Positions 26,920-34,816 of a stretch of DNA of 64,000 nt are shown here, piece after piece (positions within the stretch are counted from its first letter, which is position 1; each line of letters opens with the position of its first letter). The DNA is from Pseudomonas rhizophila (GTDB taxonomy: Bacteria > Pseudomonadota > Gammaproteobacteria > Pseudomonadales > Pseudomonadaceae), in the NCBI RefSeq assembly GCF_003033885.1, contig NZ_CP024081.1:5137255-5201254 (forward strand). The letters run 5' to 3'. The position numbers were made by a program, and so were the translations under genes. A model generated the notes under the pieces. It ran no database searches. It was not told the DNA's origin and saw only the letters and a program-made list of their open reading frames with translations.

Positions 26920-27041
26920 CTTGAGAACTTCGTCCGTGCGCGACGCTTTTGACGTCGGCTCACCTCACGCCGTCTTCTGGACAGTGTGCAGCTCGGGGGT
27001 CTGCCAGACACCGGTGGGTGCTGCGACCGCGGCCGGCCGGA

Positions 27042-27143
27042 TTAGGCGGGCCGCACTGGACTGTTTGTCCGAGCAGTGATCTTGGTGATAAGAATAGGCT
27101 CGGAGCACCGACGAATGATTGCGAAGATTGCGTAAATAAACAT
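27042..27143 (-). CDS. Possible Ile-rich leader peptide (33 aa)
   Basis: The frame begins MFIYAIFAIIRRCSE and has seven Ile codons in its first 22 positions, then ends at TAA 27042. It starts about 22 nt after the predicted minus-strand transcription start and is followed about 120 nt later by a strong terminator. That is the layout of an amino-acid attenuator. The ribosome site is weak (AAGTG) and the downstream gene is not a biosynthetic gene, so coding is uncertain. Confidence 0.25.
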   Translation of the reverse strand: MFIYAIFAIIRRCSEPILITKITARTNSPVRPA

Positions 27144-27208
27144 CACTTGCGCAATTTTTTACCTGCGATAGATAATATCCAGCAATTATCCAGACAAAGG
27201 CCCGACCA

Positions 27209-27688
27209 ATGAGCAAACTCGACCGTTACGACCTGAGCATTCTGGCGGAATTGCAGCGCGACGCGCGCATCTCCAATCAGGAGCTGGCCGAACGCATCGG
27301 CCTGTCGCCGTCCCCCTGCTCGCGGCGGGTCAAGCAATTGGAAGACGACGGCTACATTACCCGTCAGGTCGCCCTGCTCGACCGCAAAATGCTCGGCCTG
27401 AGCCTGACGGCCTACGTGCTCATCGGCATGGACCGCCACACCCCTGAACGTTTCGAGAACTTCGAAGCCGCCATCCGCAATTTGCCCCAGGTGTTGGAAT
27501 GCAGCCTGGTGACCGGCATGGATGCGGATTACCAGCTCAAGGTCGTGGTGCCGGACATGGACCATTATCAGAAACTGCTGCTGGGGCATCTGACCCGGAT
27601 TGACGGGGTCACCAGTGTGCGGTCCAGCTTCGTGTTGAACCAGGTGCTCAACAGCACCGAACTGCCGCTGACTCATCTGCGCGCCTGA
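27209..27688 (+). CDS. Lrp/AsnC-family transcriptional regulator
   Basis: The 159-aa protein opens MSKLDRYDLSILAELQRDAR. The helix-turn-helix reads SNQELAERIGLSPSPCSRRVKQLE, and DDGYITRQVALLDRKMLG leads into the RAM domain with ECSLVTGMDADYQLKVV, the ligand-contact turn. Such regulators sense an amino acid and control its use or export. TTGCGC and GATAAT (18 nt apart) upstream make a plausible promoter. No target gene is directly divergent except the unassigned minus-strand transcript, and no amino-acid gene follows, so the ligand is unknown. Confidence 0.9.
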   Translation: MSKLDRYDLSILAELQRDARISNQELAERIGLSPSPCSRRVKQLEDDGYITRQVALLDRKMLGLSLTAYVLIGMDRHTPERFENFEAAIRNLPQVLECSLVTGMDADYQLKVVVPDMDHYQKLLLGHLTRIDGVTSVRSSFVLNQVLNSTELPLTHLRA

Positions 27689-27781
27689 CGACAAACGAGC
27701 GCCGCTTCACAGCCGCTCACCGACGTACGCGCGCATCGGCCAGCCCCCGAACCCAAACCACACTCGCCTTGAAGCCACGAA

Positions 27782-28693
27782 TCAGCCTTTGAATTCCCGC
27801 GAGGCGTATTCGGCGAGCTTGCCCTGGATAAAGTCCAGAAAGCACTGGATCCTCAGGGCCAGTTGGGAGTTGCGGTAATACACCGCGTTGATCGGTTGGC
27901 GATATCCGCTGTTGGCATCGGCCAGCAGCACCTTGAGCCGGCCGGCACGGATGTCTTCACGGGTCATGAAGTCCGACAGGCACGCTATGCCCTGCCCTTG
28001 CAGCGCCAAGTGACGCACGGTTTCGCCACTGGACGCGCTGATGGCAGGCTGGATCGGCCAACGATCACCGTGCTCGTGACGCAGCGGCCACTGATTGAGG
28101 CCCTCATTCTGGGCAAACCCCAACAGTGCATGCCGGGCCAGTTCGGCGACAGTGGCAGGTGTACCGTGCTGCTTCAGATAGGCCGGGCTGGCCAGGATAT
28201 GCAGCGGACTGCACCCCAGGGATCGGGCATGTAGCGTCGAGTCGCTGAGGGTGCCGATGCGGATCGCTATGTCGGTACTTTGCTCGAGCAAATCGATGAT
28301 CAGGTCGTTGCTGTTGAGTTCGAGCTGGATATCCGGGTAGAGCCCGCGGAACTCTTCGATATGCGGCACGATAGCGTGCAACATGAAAGGCGAAGCCGCA
28401 TTGATCCGCAACCGCCCCGCAGGGTTTTTCTGGCGAGACGACAGGCGCTCCTCCAGCTCATCCATCTGGTCGAGAATGCCCTTGGCCTGCTCGAAGAAAT
28501 ACTTGCCCTCTTCGGTCAGGTCCATGCGCCGCGTGGTGCGGTTGATCAGCGTGGTATCGAGCTTGGCTTCCAGGCGCGACAAGGTACGACTGACCGCAGA
28601 CGGCGTCTGCCCGACCTGCTCGGCGGCGGCGGATATCGACCCGCACTCGATCACGCAGACGAAAATCTGCAATTCGTCGGATCTGGCTTTCAC
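27782..28693 (-). CDS. LysR-family regulator (CrgA/PecT-like)
   Basis: The protein is 303 aa from GTG 28693 (GGGGG 4 nt upstream). The helix-turn-helix reads SISAAAEQVGQTPSAVSRTLSRLE, and DTTLINRTTRRMDLTEEG is typical of the LysR subgroup that controls NAD(P)H-quinone reductases and aromatic stress genes. The substrate-binding domain follows, with RLRINAASPF and DIAIRIGTLSDSTLHARSLG. It lies downstream of mdaB on the same strand, separated by a REP remnant, and probably regulates mdaB/ygiN. A longer frame to 28753 would need the REP sequence to be coding. Confidence 0.88.
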   Translation of the reverse strand: MKARSDELQIFVCVIECGSISAAAEQVGQTPSAVSRTLSRLEAKLDTTLINRTTRRMDLTEEGKYFFEQAKGILDQMDELEERLSSRQKNPAGRLRINAASPFMLHAIVPHIEEFRGLYPDIQLELNSNDLIIDLLEQSTDIAIRIGTLSDSTLHARSLGCSPLHILASPAYLKQHGTPATVAELARHALLGFAQNEGLNQWPLRHEHGDRWPIQPAISASSGETVRHLALQGQGIACLSDFMTREDIRAGRLKVLLADANSGYRQPINAVYYRNSQLALRIQCFLDFIQGKLAEYASREFKG

Positions 28694-28719
28694 GTATCCC
28701 CCTGTCGACTGCGCTCTCT

Positions 28720-28762
28720 TGTGGCGAGGGAATCTATCCCCGCCGGGCCGCAAAGCGGACCC
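28720..28762. repeat. Single degenerate REP, third family
   Basis: GTGGCGAGGGAATCTATCCC followed by CGCCGGGCCGCAAAGCGGACCCG gives two small stems, the form of the GTGGCGAGGG(G)ATTTATCCCC REP family known in pseudomonads. It is a singlet between the LysR gene start and the mdaB stop. Confidence 0.75.
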
Positions 28763-28802
28763 GAGCCCCAGGATAGTATCGGGATACGTGACAAAAGAAA
28801 GG

Positions 28803-29393
28803 TCACGCCTTCAGGCCGAACACCTCAATCAAGTGCTGCTCATAACGCGCCACATCGGCCTCGATATTCGGGCGTTTCATCACGTCCACAGACAGGAAGG
28901 TTGGCAATCCGCTCATGCCCAGGAACTGGTTGGCCTTGTGGAACGGGAAGTACACAGCGTCCACACCCTTGGCTTCAAAGAAGTCGGTCGGGTCATCGAA
29001 GGCTTGCTGCGGGGCGTTCCAGGTCAGCGACAACATGTATTGCTTGCCCTGTAACAAACCACCGCTGCCGTATTTCTGCGAAGCATCGGAGCGGGTGCGA
29101 CCGTCGCTGGCGTAGAGGCTGCCATGGCCTTCGGTGAAGACCTCATCGACGTATTTCTTGACGGTCCACGGTGCGCCCATCCACCAGCCTGGCATCTGGT
29201 AAATGATCACGTCGGCCCAGAGGAACTTGGCGACTTCTTCCTTGATGTCGTAACCACCGTCGATGAACGTGGTTTTCACATCGAACCCGCCACGGTCCAA
29301 CACGCTGACCGCCGCATCATGGAGAGTGGCGTTATAGCGACCGTCGGAGTGAGCGAATTGTTTACCACCGTTGAGCAGCAGGACTTTTTTCAT
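28803..29393 (-). CDS. mdaB: NADPH:quinone oxidoreductase MdaB
   Basis: The 196-aa protein matches E. coli MdaB along its length: VLLLNGGKQFAHSDGRYN, FLWADVIIYQMPGWWMGAPW, KKYVDEVFTEGHGSLYASDG, YGSGGLLQGKQYMLSLTWNA and FHKANQFLGM. It is a flavodoxin-fold FAD enzyme that reduces quinones by two electrons and protects against redox cycling. ATG 29393 follows GAGG; another ATG 12 nt earlier contains that site. It is divergent from the ygiN-like monooxygenase gene; in E. coli mdaB and ygiN are neighbours in one operon. Confidence 0.93.
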   Translation of the reverse strand: MKKVLLLNGGKQFAHSDGRYNATLHDAAVSVLDRGGFDVKTTFIDGGYDIKEEVAKFLWADVIIYQMPGWWMGAPWTVKKYVDEVFTEGHGSLYASDGRTRSDASQKYGSGGLLQGKQYMLSLTWNAPQQAFDDPTDFFEAKGVDAVYFPFHKANQFLGMSGLPTFLSVDVMKRPNIEADVARYEQHLIEVFGLKA

Positions 29394-29520
29394 GGAGAGC
29401 CTCATCGGATTCCAGGGGACACGGTTGAACGGTCACCCAATGGAAAGATTGAAAATGATGGCGGCAGAGTACCGATGAGCTTGCGGCGGAGTAAGCGCTG
29501 CAACGGCAAAACTGATTTGA

Positions 29521-29538
29521 CCTATACGCACGAATAGG
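29521..29538. promoter_or_regulatory. Candidate LysR-type site in the mdaB-ygiN gap
   Basis: CCTAT-N8-ATAGG is an 18-bp interrupted palindrome containing the T-N11-A pattern of LysR boxes. It is 52 nt before the ygiN-like start in the divergent region and a likely site for the LysR regulator encoded downstream of mdaB. Confidence 0.4.
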
Positions 29539-29589
29539 CAGCCAATTCTTGCCGTAGCATTCGCATACTTTTATTCAGGAGCCACTCCG

Positions 29590-29904
29590 ATGAGCGAATT
29601 GCACGGTTTCATTTTGCACGCCAAGACCCGTCCGGAAAAAGCCGAAGCCTTCGAAACGCTGTTTCGTGCCTACGTGGAGCCGAGCCGTGCCGAACCCGGT
29701 TGCATCGAGTATCACATGCTGCGAGACCGGCAAGACCCGACCCTGTTTATCTTCTATGAGATCTGGCAATCCCAGGCTCATCTGGACGTGCATTCGAACC
29801 TGCCGCACATGAAGCAGTTTTTCGAACAGCGCATGGAGTACCTGGAGCGCGATTTCGAGATCCGCCGCGTCGACATGCTCAGCCCGTCCTCGGCTAGCCG
29901 CTGA
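29590..29904 (+). CDS. ygiN: Antibiotic biosynthesis monooxygenase-domain protein (YgiN-like)
   Basis: The 104-aa protein is a ferredoxin-like alpha/beta (ABM) domain: MSELHGFILHAKTRPEKAEAF, then VEPSRAEPGCIEYHMLRD, FIFYEIWQSQAHLDVHSNLPH and MKQFFEQRMEYL. Such dimers act as quinol monooxygenases or detoxification enzymes; E. coli YgiN works on menadiol with MdaB. CAGGAG precedes ATG. It is divergent from mdaB, and its last 11 nt overlap the convergent TauE/SafE gene. Confidence 0.87.
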   Translation: MSELHGFILHAKTRPEKAEAFETLFRAYVEPSRAEPGCIEYHMLRDRQDPTLFIFYEIWQSQAHLDVHSNLPHMKQFFEQRMEYLERDFEIRRVDMLSPSSASR

Positions 29905-30658
29905 TCAGCAAATGGCCGCCGAGCACAGCGAGGCCAATGAAAAACACCCGCCTGAACAGCACGGCGCTGATGCGCTGACGCAGCCATTGCCCCAGCCACA
30001 TCCCCAGCAGCGCCGGCGCCAGGGCCAGCACCGAAGCACTTAATTCGCCACCGCCCAAGGCGCCGCGCCACAGCAGGCCGGCCGCCAGGGCCAGTGTCGA
30101 AACCGTGAATGACAACCCCAACGCCTGCACCAGTTCGTCCTTGCTCAAGCCCAACGCTTGCAGGTACGGCACCGCCGGGATGACGAACACACCCGTCGCA
30201 CAAGTGATGAGGCCAGTGAGCAGACCGCACAACGGCGCTGCCCACGGCTCAACACTGGCAGCGACCCGCAATGTCGGCAGCAACAGCCCGCTCAGCGCGT
30301 ACAGCAATAACGCGCCACCCAATGCTCGCACCGCCCAAGGTCCCCCCACCGTATCGAACCACAACGTGCCCAGAGCGGTGCCGATGCAAATCGCCAGCAA
30401 CAGTGGCCACAAGCGCCTGATCAGGGTTTGCAGATGACCGCCAAAGGTCAGTTGCCAGATATTGGTCAGCGTGGCCGGGATGACGAGCAACGCCGCAGCC
30501 TGTGTCGGAGCCATAGCCAGGCCGAGCAGGCCCATGGAAATGGTCGGCAGGCCGAGGCCGATCACACCCTTGATGGTGCCGGCCAGCAGGAAAGTGCCTA
30601 TGACCAGCAAAGAAAGGGCAGGGCCAAGATTTTGATAGAAAGCCATGAGTGTGTTCAT
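29894..30658 (-). CDS. TauE/SafE-family permease
   Basis: The protein is about 254 aa from ATG 30658, with seven to eight hydrophobic segments. The TauE/SafE repeats are GTIKGVIGLGLPTISMGLL near the N-terminus and TGLITCATGVFVIPAVPYLQ in the middle, followed by ALGLSFTVSTLALAAGLL. The family exports sulfite, sulfoacetate or other small anions at the inner membrane. It is divergent from a LysR regulator (30876), which probably controls it. An ATG at 30646 is a second possible start. Confidence 0.88.
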   Translation of the reverse strand: MNTLMAFYQNLGPALSLLVIGTFLLAGTIKGVIGLGLPTISMGLLGLAMAPTQAAALLVIPATLTNIWQLTFGGHLQTLIRRLWPLLLAICIGTALGTLWFDTVGGPWAVRALGGALLLYALSGLLLPTLRVAASVEPWAAPLCGLLTGLITCATGVFVIPAVPYLQALGLSKDELVQALGLSFTVSTLALAAGLLWRGALGGGELSASVLALAPALLGMWLGQWLRQRISAVLFRRVFFIGLAVLGGHLLISG

Positions 30659-30758
30659 GGGGCTATCGTGGGCCCTGGCGGTCGGGTTTTGAATCTGCCA
30701 TATACTGAGATAGCCTCTGGCCGAGCAAGAGGCTGAAGAATTTGCTGAGGCTGTAGAC

Positions 30759-30829
30759 GCCATCGCGAGCAGGCTCGCTCCCACCTTGGATCCTGCATTG
30801 TTCTCGTGGGAGCGAGCCTGCTCGCGATG
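30759..30829. repeat. REP pair, family 1, reversed arm order, in a divergent promoter gap
   Basis: ATCGCGAGCAGGCTCGCTCC and its reverse complement lie about 30 nt apart. It has the same arm order as the element at 12022. Unlike the others it lies between two divergent genes (TauE/SafE and LysR), close to where their promoters should be. Confidence 0.9.
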
Positions 30830-30875
30830 ACAATGTTCCAGACACCCCAGAACCCGGCACAGGATCACATCCCCC

Positions 30876-31760
30876 ATGCACTTCGACCTCACCGACCTGC
30901 GCCTCTACCTGCACATCCTCGACACCGGCAACATCACTGCCGGCGCTGCCCGCAGCCATCTGTCCCTGGCAGCGGCCAGTGCCCGGGTCCGGGCCATGGA
31001 GGCCTCCCTGGGGATTGAATTGCTCGAACGCGGGCGGCGCGGTGTAACACCCACATCGGCCGGCCAGGCACTGGCGCAACATGCCCGGGTGTTGCTGCAA
31101 CATGCCGAACACCTGCAACAGGACCTCGGCGAATACGCCCGCGGCGTCAAAGGCCGGGTGCGGTTGTTGTGCAACACCAGCGCCATGACCGAATACCTGC
31201 CGGAATTGCTGGCCGACTTTCTCAAGGCCCATTCCAACCTCGACATCGATCTGCAGGAATTGCCCAGTTCACGGATCACCCATGCGCTGCGTCAGGGTGC
31301 GGCGGACCTGGGTATCATCTCCGACGCGGTGGACACCGCCGGCCTTGAAACCCGCCCCTTTCGCGATGATCCGCTGGTATTGATCCTGCCCTCGGAACAT
31401 CCCCTGGCTGACGGTCGTCCGCTGAACTTCAATGAGACCCTCGGCCATGATTATGTAGGCCTGAACGCTTCCAGTGCGCTGGCGATTTACCTCGAAGAAC
31501 AGGCGCTGCACACCGGACGACGCATGCACATTCGCATTCGCGCCGACGGTTTTGATGGCGTGATTCGCATGGTCGCTCATGGTGCGGGCATTGCCATCGT
31601 GCCAAAGGCCGCGATCGCGCGGCGCCCGCCCGAACCTTCCTGGCAATGGGTCTCGCTGCAAGAGGCCTGGGCTCAACGCTCACTGCGGCTGTGCGCCCGC
31701 CGCTTCGACAACTTGCCCGCCTACGCCAAAGCCCTTGCCACGCACCTGACCGCTCGCTGA
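30876..31760 (+). CDS. LysR-family transcriptional regulator
   Basis: The 294-aa protein opens MHFDLTDLRLYLHILDTGN. The helix-turn-helix reads AAASARVRAMEASLGIELLE, with RGRRGVTPTSAGQALAQHAR following. The effector domain contains RVRLLCNTSAMTEYLPELL and DGVIRMVAHGAGIAIVPKAA. It belongs to the LysR group that often pairs with TauE/SafE or drug transporter genes. It is divergent from the TauE/SafE permease with a REP pair in the gap. The effector is unknown. Confidence 0.9.
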   Translation: MHFDLTDLRLYLHILDTGNITAGAARSHLSLAAASARVRAMEASLGIELLERGRRGVTPTSAGQALAQHARVLLQHAEHLQQDLGEYARGVKGRVRLLCNTSAMTEYLPELLADFLKAHSNLDIDLQELPSSRITHALRQGAADLGIISDAVDTAGLETRPFRDDPLVLILPSEHPLADGRPLNFNETLGHDYVGLNASSALAIYLEEQALHTGRRMHIRIRADGFDGVIRMVAHGAGIAIVPKAAIARRPPEPSWQWVSLQEAWAQRSLRLCARRFDNLPAYAKALATHLTAR

Positions 31761-31857
31761 TGCGCGCTTCTGGATAGGCCGGTGTCGAGCACAGGCATCT
31801 GCCCGATCATGTCGCGCGTTAGGGTGCCTGCTCTCTTCTGTCCCTTTCGGAGTTCAC

Positions 31858-32202
31858 ATGACCGCCCCCATCACCGTCCTGCGCGATACCCATCCGCTGC
31901 CCGTACTCGATGCCTGCAAATGGGAAAAACTCGAAGGCGATCCGCACACCGTCAACCTCAACGCCTACACCAGCGAAGACGGCAGCAAGATCATGGGCAC
32001 CTGGATCTGTACACCGGGCAAGTGGCGCGTCGACTATGTGAAGTGGGAGTACTGCCATTTCCAGGAAGGCTACTGCATCATCACCCCCGATGGCATGGAG
32101 CCGATCCATCTGCGGGCCGGTGACATCTTCGTCATTGAGCCTGGCATGAAAGGCACGTGGGAAGTGGTCGAGACCGTGCGTAAATACTTCGTCTTTGCCT
32201 GA
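31858..32202 (+). CDS. Cupin-domain protein (DUF861/EutQ-like cupin)
   Basis: The 114-aa protein is a single small cupin: GTWICTPGKWRVDYVKWEYCH (first cupin motif region, shown to its limits), FQEGYCIITPDG and AGDIFVIEPGMKGTWEVVET (second motif). The E-x-x-H ligands of a classical cupin are only partly present (W-E-Y-C-H), so metal binding is uncertain. Relatives sit next to amino-acid or polyamine catabolic genes. It is followed by the convergent mmsB gene, sharing a terminator region. A specific function is not evident. Confidence 0.82.
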   Translation: MTAPITVLRDTHPLPVLDACKWEKLEGDPHTVNLNAYTSEDGSKIMGTWICTPGKWRVDYVKWEYCHFQEGYCIITPDGMEPIHLRAGDIFVIEPGMKGTWEVVETVRKYFVFA

Positions 32203-32205
32203 AAC

Positions 32206-32240
32206 AAAAAACCGAGAGACCACCCGACATGGTCTCTCGG
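32206..32240 (-). terminator. Intrinsic terminator of mmsAB
   Basis: CCGAGAGACC pairs perfectly with GGTCTCTCGG (10 bp, 9-nt loop). On the minus strand it is followed by TTTTTT, so it ends the mmsA-mmsB transcript 50 nt after the mmsB stop. It lies just after the cupin stop on the other strand and may terminate both. Confidence 0.85.
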
Positions 32241-32290
32241 AAAACAGCTTTCCAAATTGCACAGGCTCTGTGGCGTCGGTGCCCCAGCTC

Positions 32291-33178
32291 TTATTGCGGC
32301 TTGCGATAGCTGTTAACAATCGCAGAAAAATCCTTGCCGCCCTCGCCCCGCTGACTCATCGCCTGGTACAACTGCTGCGCAACCGCGCCTAGCACCACCG
32401 GCTGATGAACCTGCCGCGCCGCTTCGGTAGCCAGGCCCAGGTCCTTGAGCATCAGCTCGGCACCAAAGCCCCCGGTGTAGCCACGGGACGCCGGTGCTGT
32501 TTCGATCACGCCAGGCCACGGGTTGTAGGTGTCCGAACTCCAGCAACGGCCTGTTGAGCTGTTGATGATCCCGGCCAGTACCTGCGTATCGATCCCCAGG
32601 GCATCGCCCAGGGCCATGGCTTCGCTGACGCCTACCATGGAAATCCCCAACAGCAGGTTGTTGCAGATCTTGGCGATCTGCCCGGTGCCGACGTCGCCGC
32701 AATGCACGATATTACGGCCCATCTGCGCCAGCACCGGTTGCAGGGTGGCGAACAATTCAGCGGTGGCACCCACCATGAAGGTCAACGTGCCGGCCGCTGC
32801 GCCACCGGTGCCGCCGGAGACTGGCGCGTCGGCCATTGCTACGCCTTGTTTGGCGGCTGCGGCGGCAACATCGCGAGCGGTCTGCGGGTCGATGGTGCTG
32901 CAATCCACCGCGGGCGTACCGGCGGCGATGCCGGCCAGTACACCGTCGTCACCCAGCCAGACACTGCGTACATGAGCAGCAGCCGGCAACATGGTGATCA
33001 CCAGGGCCACGCCCTGGGCCGCATCGCGAGGTGAGGCGCTGATGGTGCCGCCCAATGTGGCCAGTTCAGCCAGCACCGTCTGGTTCAGGTCGAACAGGTT
33101 CAGCGAGTGGCCGGCCTTGAGCAGATTGCGCGCCATGGGGGCGCCCATGTTGCCCAGACCGATAAATGCGATCTTCAT
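32291..33178 (-). CDS. mmsB: 3-hydroxyisobutyrate dehydrogenase (MmsB)
   Basis: The 295-aa protein has the NAD-binding start MKIAFIGLGNMGAPMARNLL and the beta-hydroxyacid dehydrogenase signature (FIGLGNMGAPMARNL). DAPVSGGTGGAAAGTL is the substrate loop, and GTGQIAKICNNLLL contains the catalytic Lys of the K-x-x-x-N motif. It oxidises 3-hydroxyisobutyrate to methylmalonate semialdehyde in valine breakdown, and MmsA next to it continues the pathway. The gap to mmsA is 10 bp, so they form one operon, closed by a strong terminator. Confidence 0.95.
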   Translation of the reverse strand: MKIAFIGLGNMGAPMARNLLKAGHSLNLFDLNQTVLAELATLGGTISASPRDAAQGVALVITMLPAAAHVRSVWLGDDGVLAGIAAGTPAVDCSTIDPQTARDVAAAAAKQGVAMADAPVSGGTGGAAAGTLTFMVGATAELFATLQPVLAQMGRNIVHCGDVGTGQIAKICNNLLLGISMVGVSEAMALGDALGIDTQVLAGIINSSTGRCWSSDTYNPWPGVIETAPASRGYTGGFGAELMLKDLGLATEAARQVHQPVVLGAVAQQLYQAMSQRGEGGKDFSAIVNSYRKPQ

Positions 33179-33188
33179 GTCCGGCTCC

Positions 33189-34715
33189 TTAACGCAGATT
33201 GATGGTGGTGTTCACACCGTCATTGACGCTGTCATCATCGAACCAGCGTGCGGTAACGGTCTTGGTCTGAGTGTAGAACTGCACCACTTGTTTGCCGTAT
33301 GGGCCCAGGTCGCCAAGCTTCGAACCACGGGAGCCGGTGAAGCTGAAAAACGGCACAGGTACCGGAATCGGGATGTTGATCCCCACCTGACCGACGTCGA
33401 TTTCGCTCTGGAATTTACGCGCCGCCGCCCCGCTTTGCGTGAACAGGCCGGTGCCGTTGCCAAACGGGTTGGCATTGACCAGGGCGATTGCCTGATCAAG
33501 GGTGTCGACTTCCAGCACCACCAACACCGGGCCGAAGATTTCTTCGGTGTAAATACGCATCCTGGTAGTCACGCCGGAAAACAGGGTCGGGCCGACGAAG
33601 TTGCCTTGCTCGAAACCCGGCACGCTGATGTCACGGCCATCAAGTTCCAGCTTGGCCCCTTCCTGTACGCCACTCTCGATCAATTCAAGAATCCGCGCCT
33701 TGGCCCGCTTGGAAATGACCGGGCCGACATCCGTGCCCGGCTCACTGCCGGCGTTGACCTTGAGCTTCTGCGCCAGAGCCTTGAGCTCGGGCAGCCATTG
33801 TTTGGCCGCGCCCACCATGACCACCACCGAAGTGGCCATGCAACGCTGGCCCGCCGCCCCGAAACCGGCGCCGACCAAAGCATTGAGGGTCTGTTCGCGA
33901 TTGGCATCAGGCAACACCACCGCATGGTTCTTGGCGCCCATCATCGATTGCACGCGTTTGCCATGCCGACCCGCCAGGTCATACACGTGGGTGCCGACCG
34001 CCGTTGAGCCGACAAAGGAAACCGCCTTGATGTCCTTGTGGGTGCAGAGGGCATCCACCACATCCTTGCCGCCATGCACCACGTTGAGCACGCCCGCCGG
34101 CACGCCAGCCTCGATGGCCAGCTCCACCAGCAGCATGGTCGACAGCGGGTCCTGCTCCGACGGTTTGAGCACGAAGGTGTTACCGCAGGCGATGGCCATC
34201 GGGAACATCCACAGCGGAATCATCGCCGGGAAATTGAACGGGGTAATGCCCGCGCACACACCAATCGGTTGGCGCAACGTGTAGGTATCGACGCCGCCGG
34301 CAACGTTCTCGGCAAACTCGCCCATTTGCAGGGTGCCGATGGAACAGGCGTGTTCGACCACTTCCAGGCCACGGAAAATATCGCCCTCGGCATCAGCGAT
34401 AGTCTTGCCCTGCTCGGCGCTCAGTACGGCGGCGATGCGTTTGGAGTGCTCGCGAATCAGCGCCTGGAGCTTGAGCATGATGCGCATCCGCGCACCGATG
34501 GGGGTCAGCTTCCAGGTCTGGAAAGCACGCTGGGCGGCGGCAATGGCGGCATCGACTTCCGACGCCGTGGCGAACGGGACTTTCGCCAGTACCTGCTGGG
34601 TGGCCGGGTTGACGATGTCGTGCCATTCGCTGGACTGGGATTCAACCCACTCGCCGTCGATCAACAATTTTACGGTTTGCAGGGCAGTGTCGCTGGGCGT
34701 AAGGGAAACGTTCAT
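33189..34715 (-). CDS. mmsA: Methylmalonate-semialdehyde dehydrogenase, CoA-acylating (MmsA)
   Basis: The 508-aa aldehyde dehydrogenase has [16 protein letters not shown] at the N-terminus, [40 protein letters not shown] and the catalytic Cys292 in [10 protein letters not shown]. The pattern without the usual Glu268 of hydrolytic enzymes fits the CoA-dependent MMSDH group. It converts methylmalonate semialdehyde to propionyl-CoA in valine catabolism. It is first in mmsA-mmsB and divergent from a LysR regulator. Confidence 0.95.
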   Translation of the reverse strand: MNVSLTPSDTALQTVKLLIDGEWVESQSSEWHDIVNPATQQVLAKVPFATASEVDAAIAAAQRAFQTWKLTPIGARMRIMLKLQALIREHSKRIAAVLSAEQGKTIADAEGDIFRGLEVVEHACSIGTLQMGEFAENVAGGVDTYTLRQPIGVCAGITPFNFPAMIPLWMFPMAIACGNTFVLKPSEQDPLSTMLLVELAIEAGVPAGVLNVVHGGKDVVDALCTHKDIKAVSFVGSTAVGTHVYDLAGRHGKRVQSMMGAKNHAVVLPDANREQTLNALVGAGFGAAGQRCMATSVVVMVGAAKQWLPELKALAQKLKVNAGSEPGTDVGPVISKRAKARILELIESGVQEGAKLELDGRDISVPGFEQGNFVGPTLFSGVTTRMRIYTEEIFGPVLVVLEVDTLDQAIALVNANPFGNGTGLFTQSGAAARKFQSEIDVGQVGINIPIPVPVPFFSFTGSRGSKLGDLGPYGKQVVQFYTQTKTVTARWFDDDSVNDGVNTTINLR

Positions 34716-34816
34716 GCTGGCCTCCGGGACTTGTTCTTATAGAGAGCGCTGGTTCAGCACAGATCAAGGTGCATAGACAGACACCTTGGTGATGAGACGG
34801 TTTTTGGAGTATAGAT

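Larger units (their letters stand above)
26894..27165 (-). ncRNA. Predicted ~270-nt minus-strand transcript (leader or small RNA)
   Basis: This is the longest gene-free gap in the window (26794-27208, 415 bp). A minus-strand -10 TATTAT (27177-27172) overlaps the plus-strand -10 GATAAT for lrp, which suggests a divergent start near 27165. The -35 is weak. The predicted RNA would contain an Ile-rich short frame, an inverted repeat CCGAGC/GCTCGG, a stem CGACG/CGTCG (26941-26957) and the strong terminator at 26894. It could be a leader attenuator for the DUF6515 gene or an independent small RNA. Confidence 0.4.

Noticed and set aside
26965..27216. 83-codon minus-strand frame over the lrp promoter
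   Set aside because: It starts inside the lrp coding region, crosses both promoters, lacks a ribosome site and resembles no family. The shorter Ile-rich frame in another phase fits the layout better.
12022..30829. The repeated GGGAGCGAGC-type hairpins as a CRISPR array
   Set aside because: The copies are far apart, palindromic and in both orientations, as expected for REP elements; there are no regular spacers and no cas genes.
30659..30892. N-terminal extension of the TauE/SafE frame to 30892
   Set aside because: The extension would translate the REP pair and has no hydrophobic or family sequence; the start at 30658 gives the normal family length.
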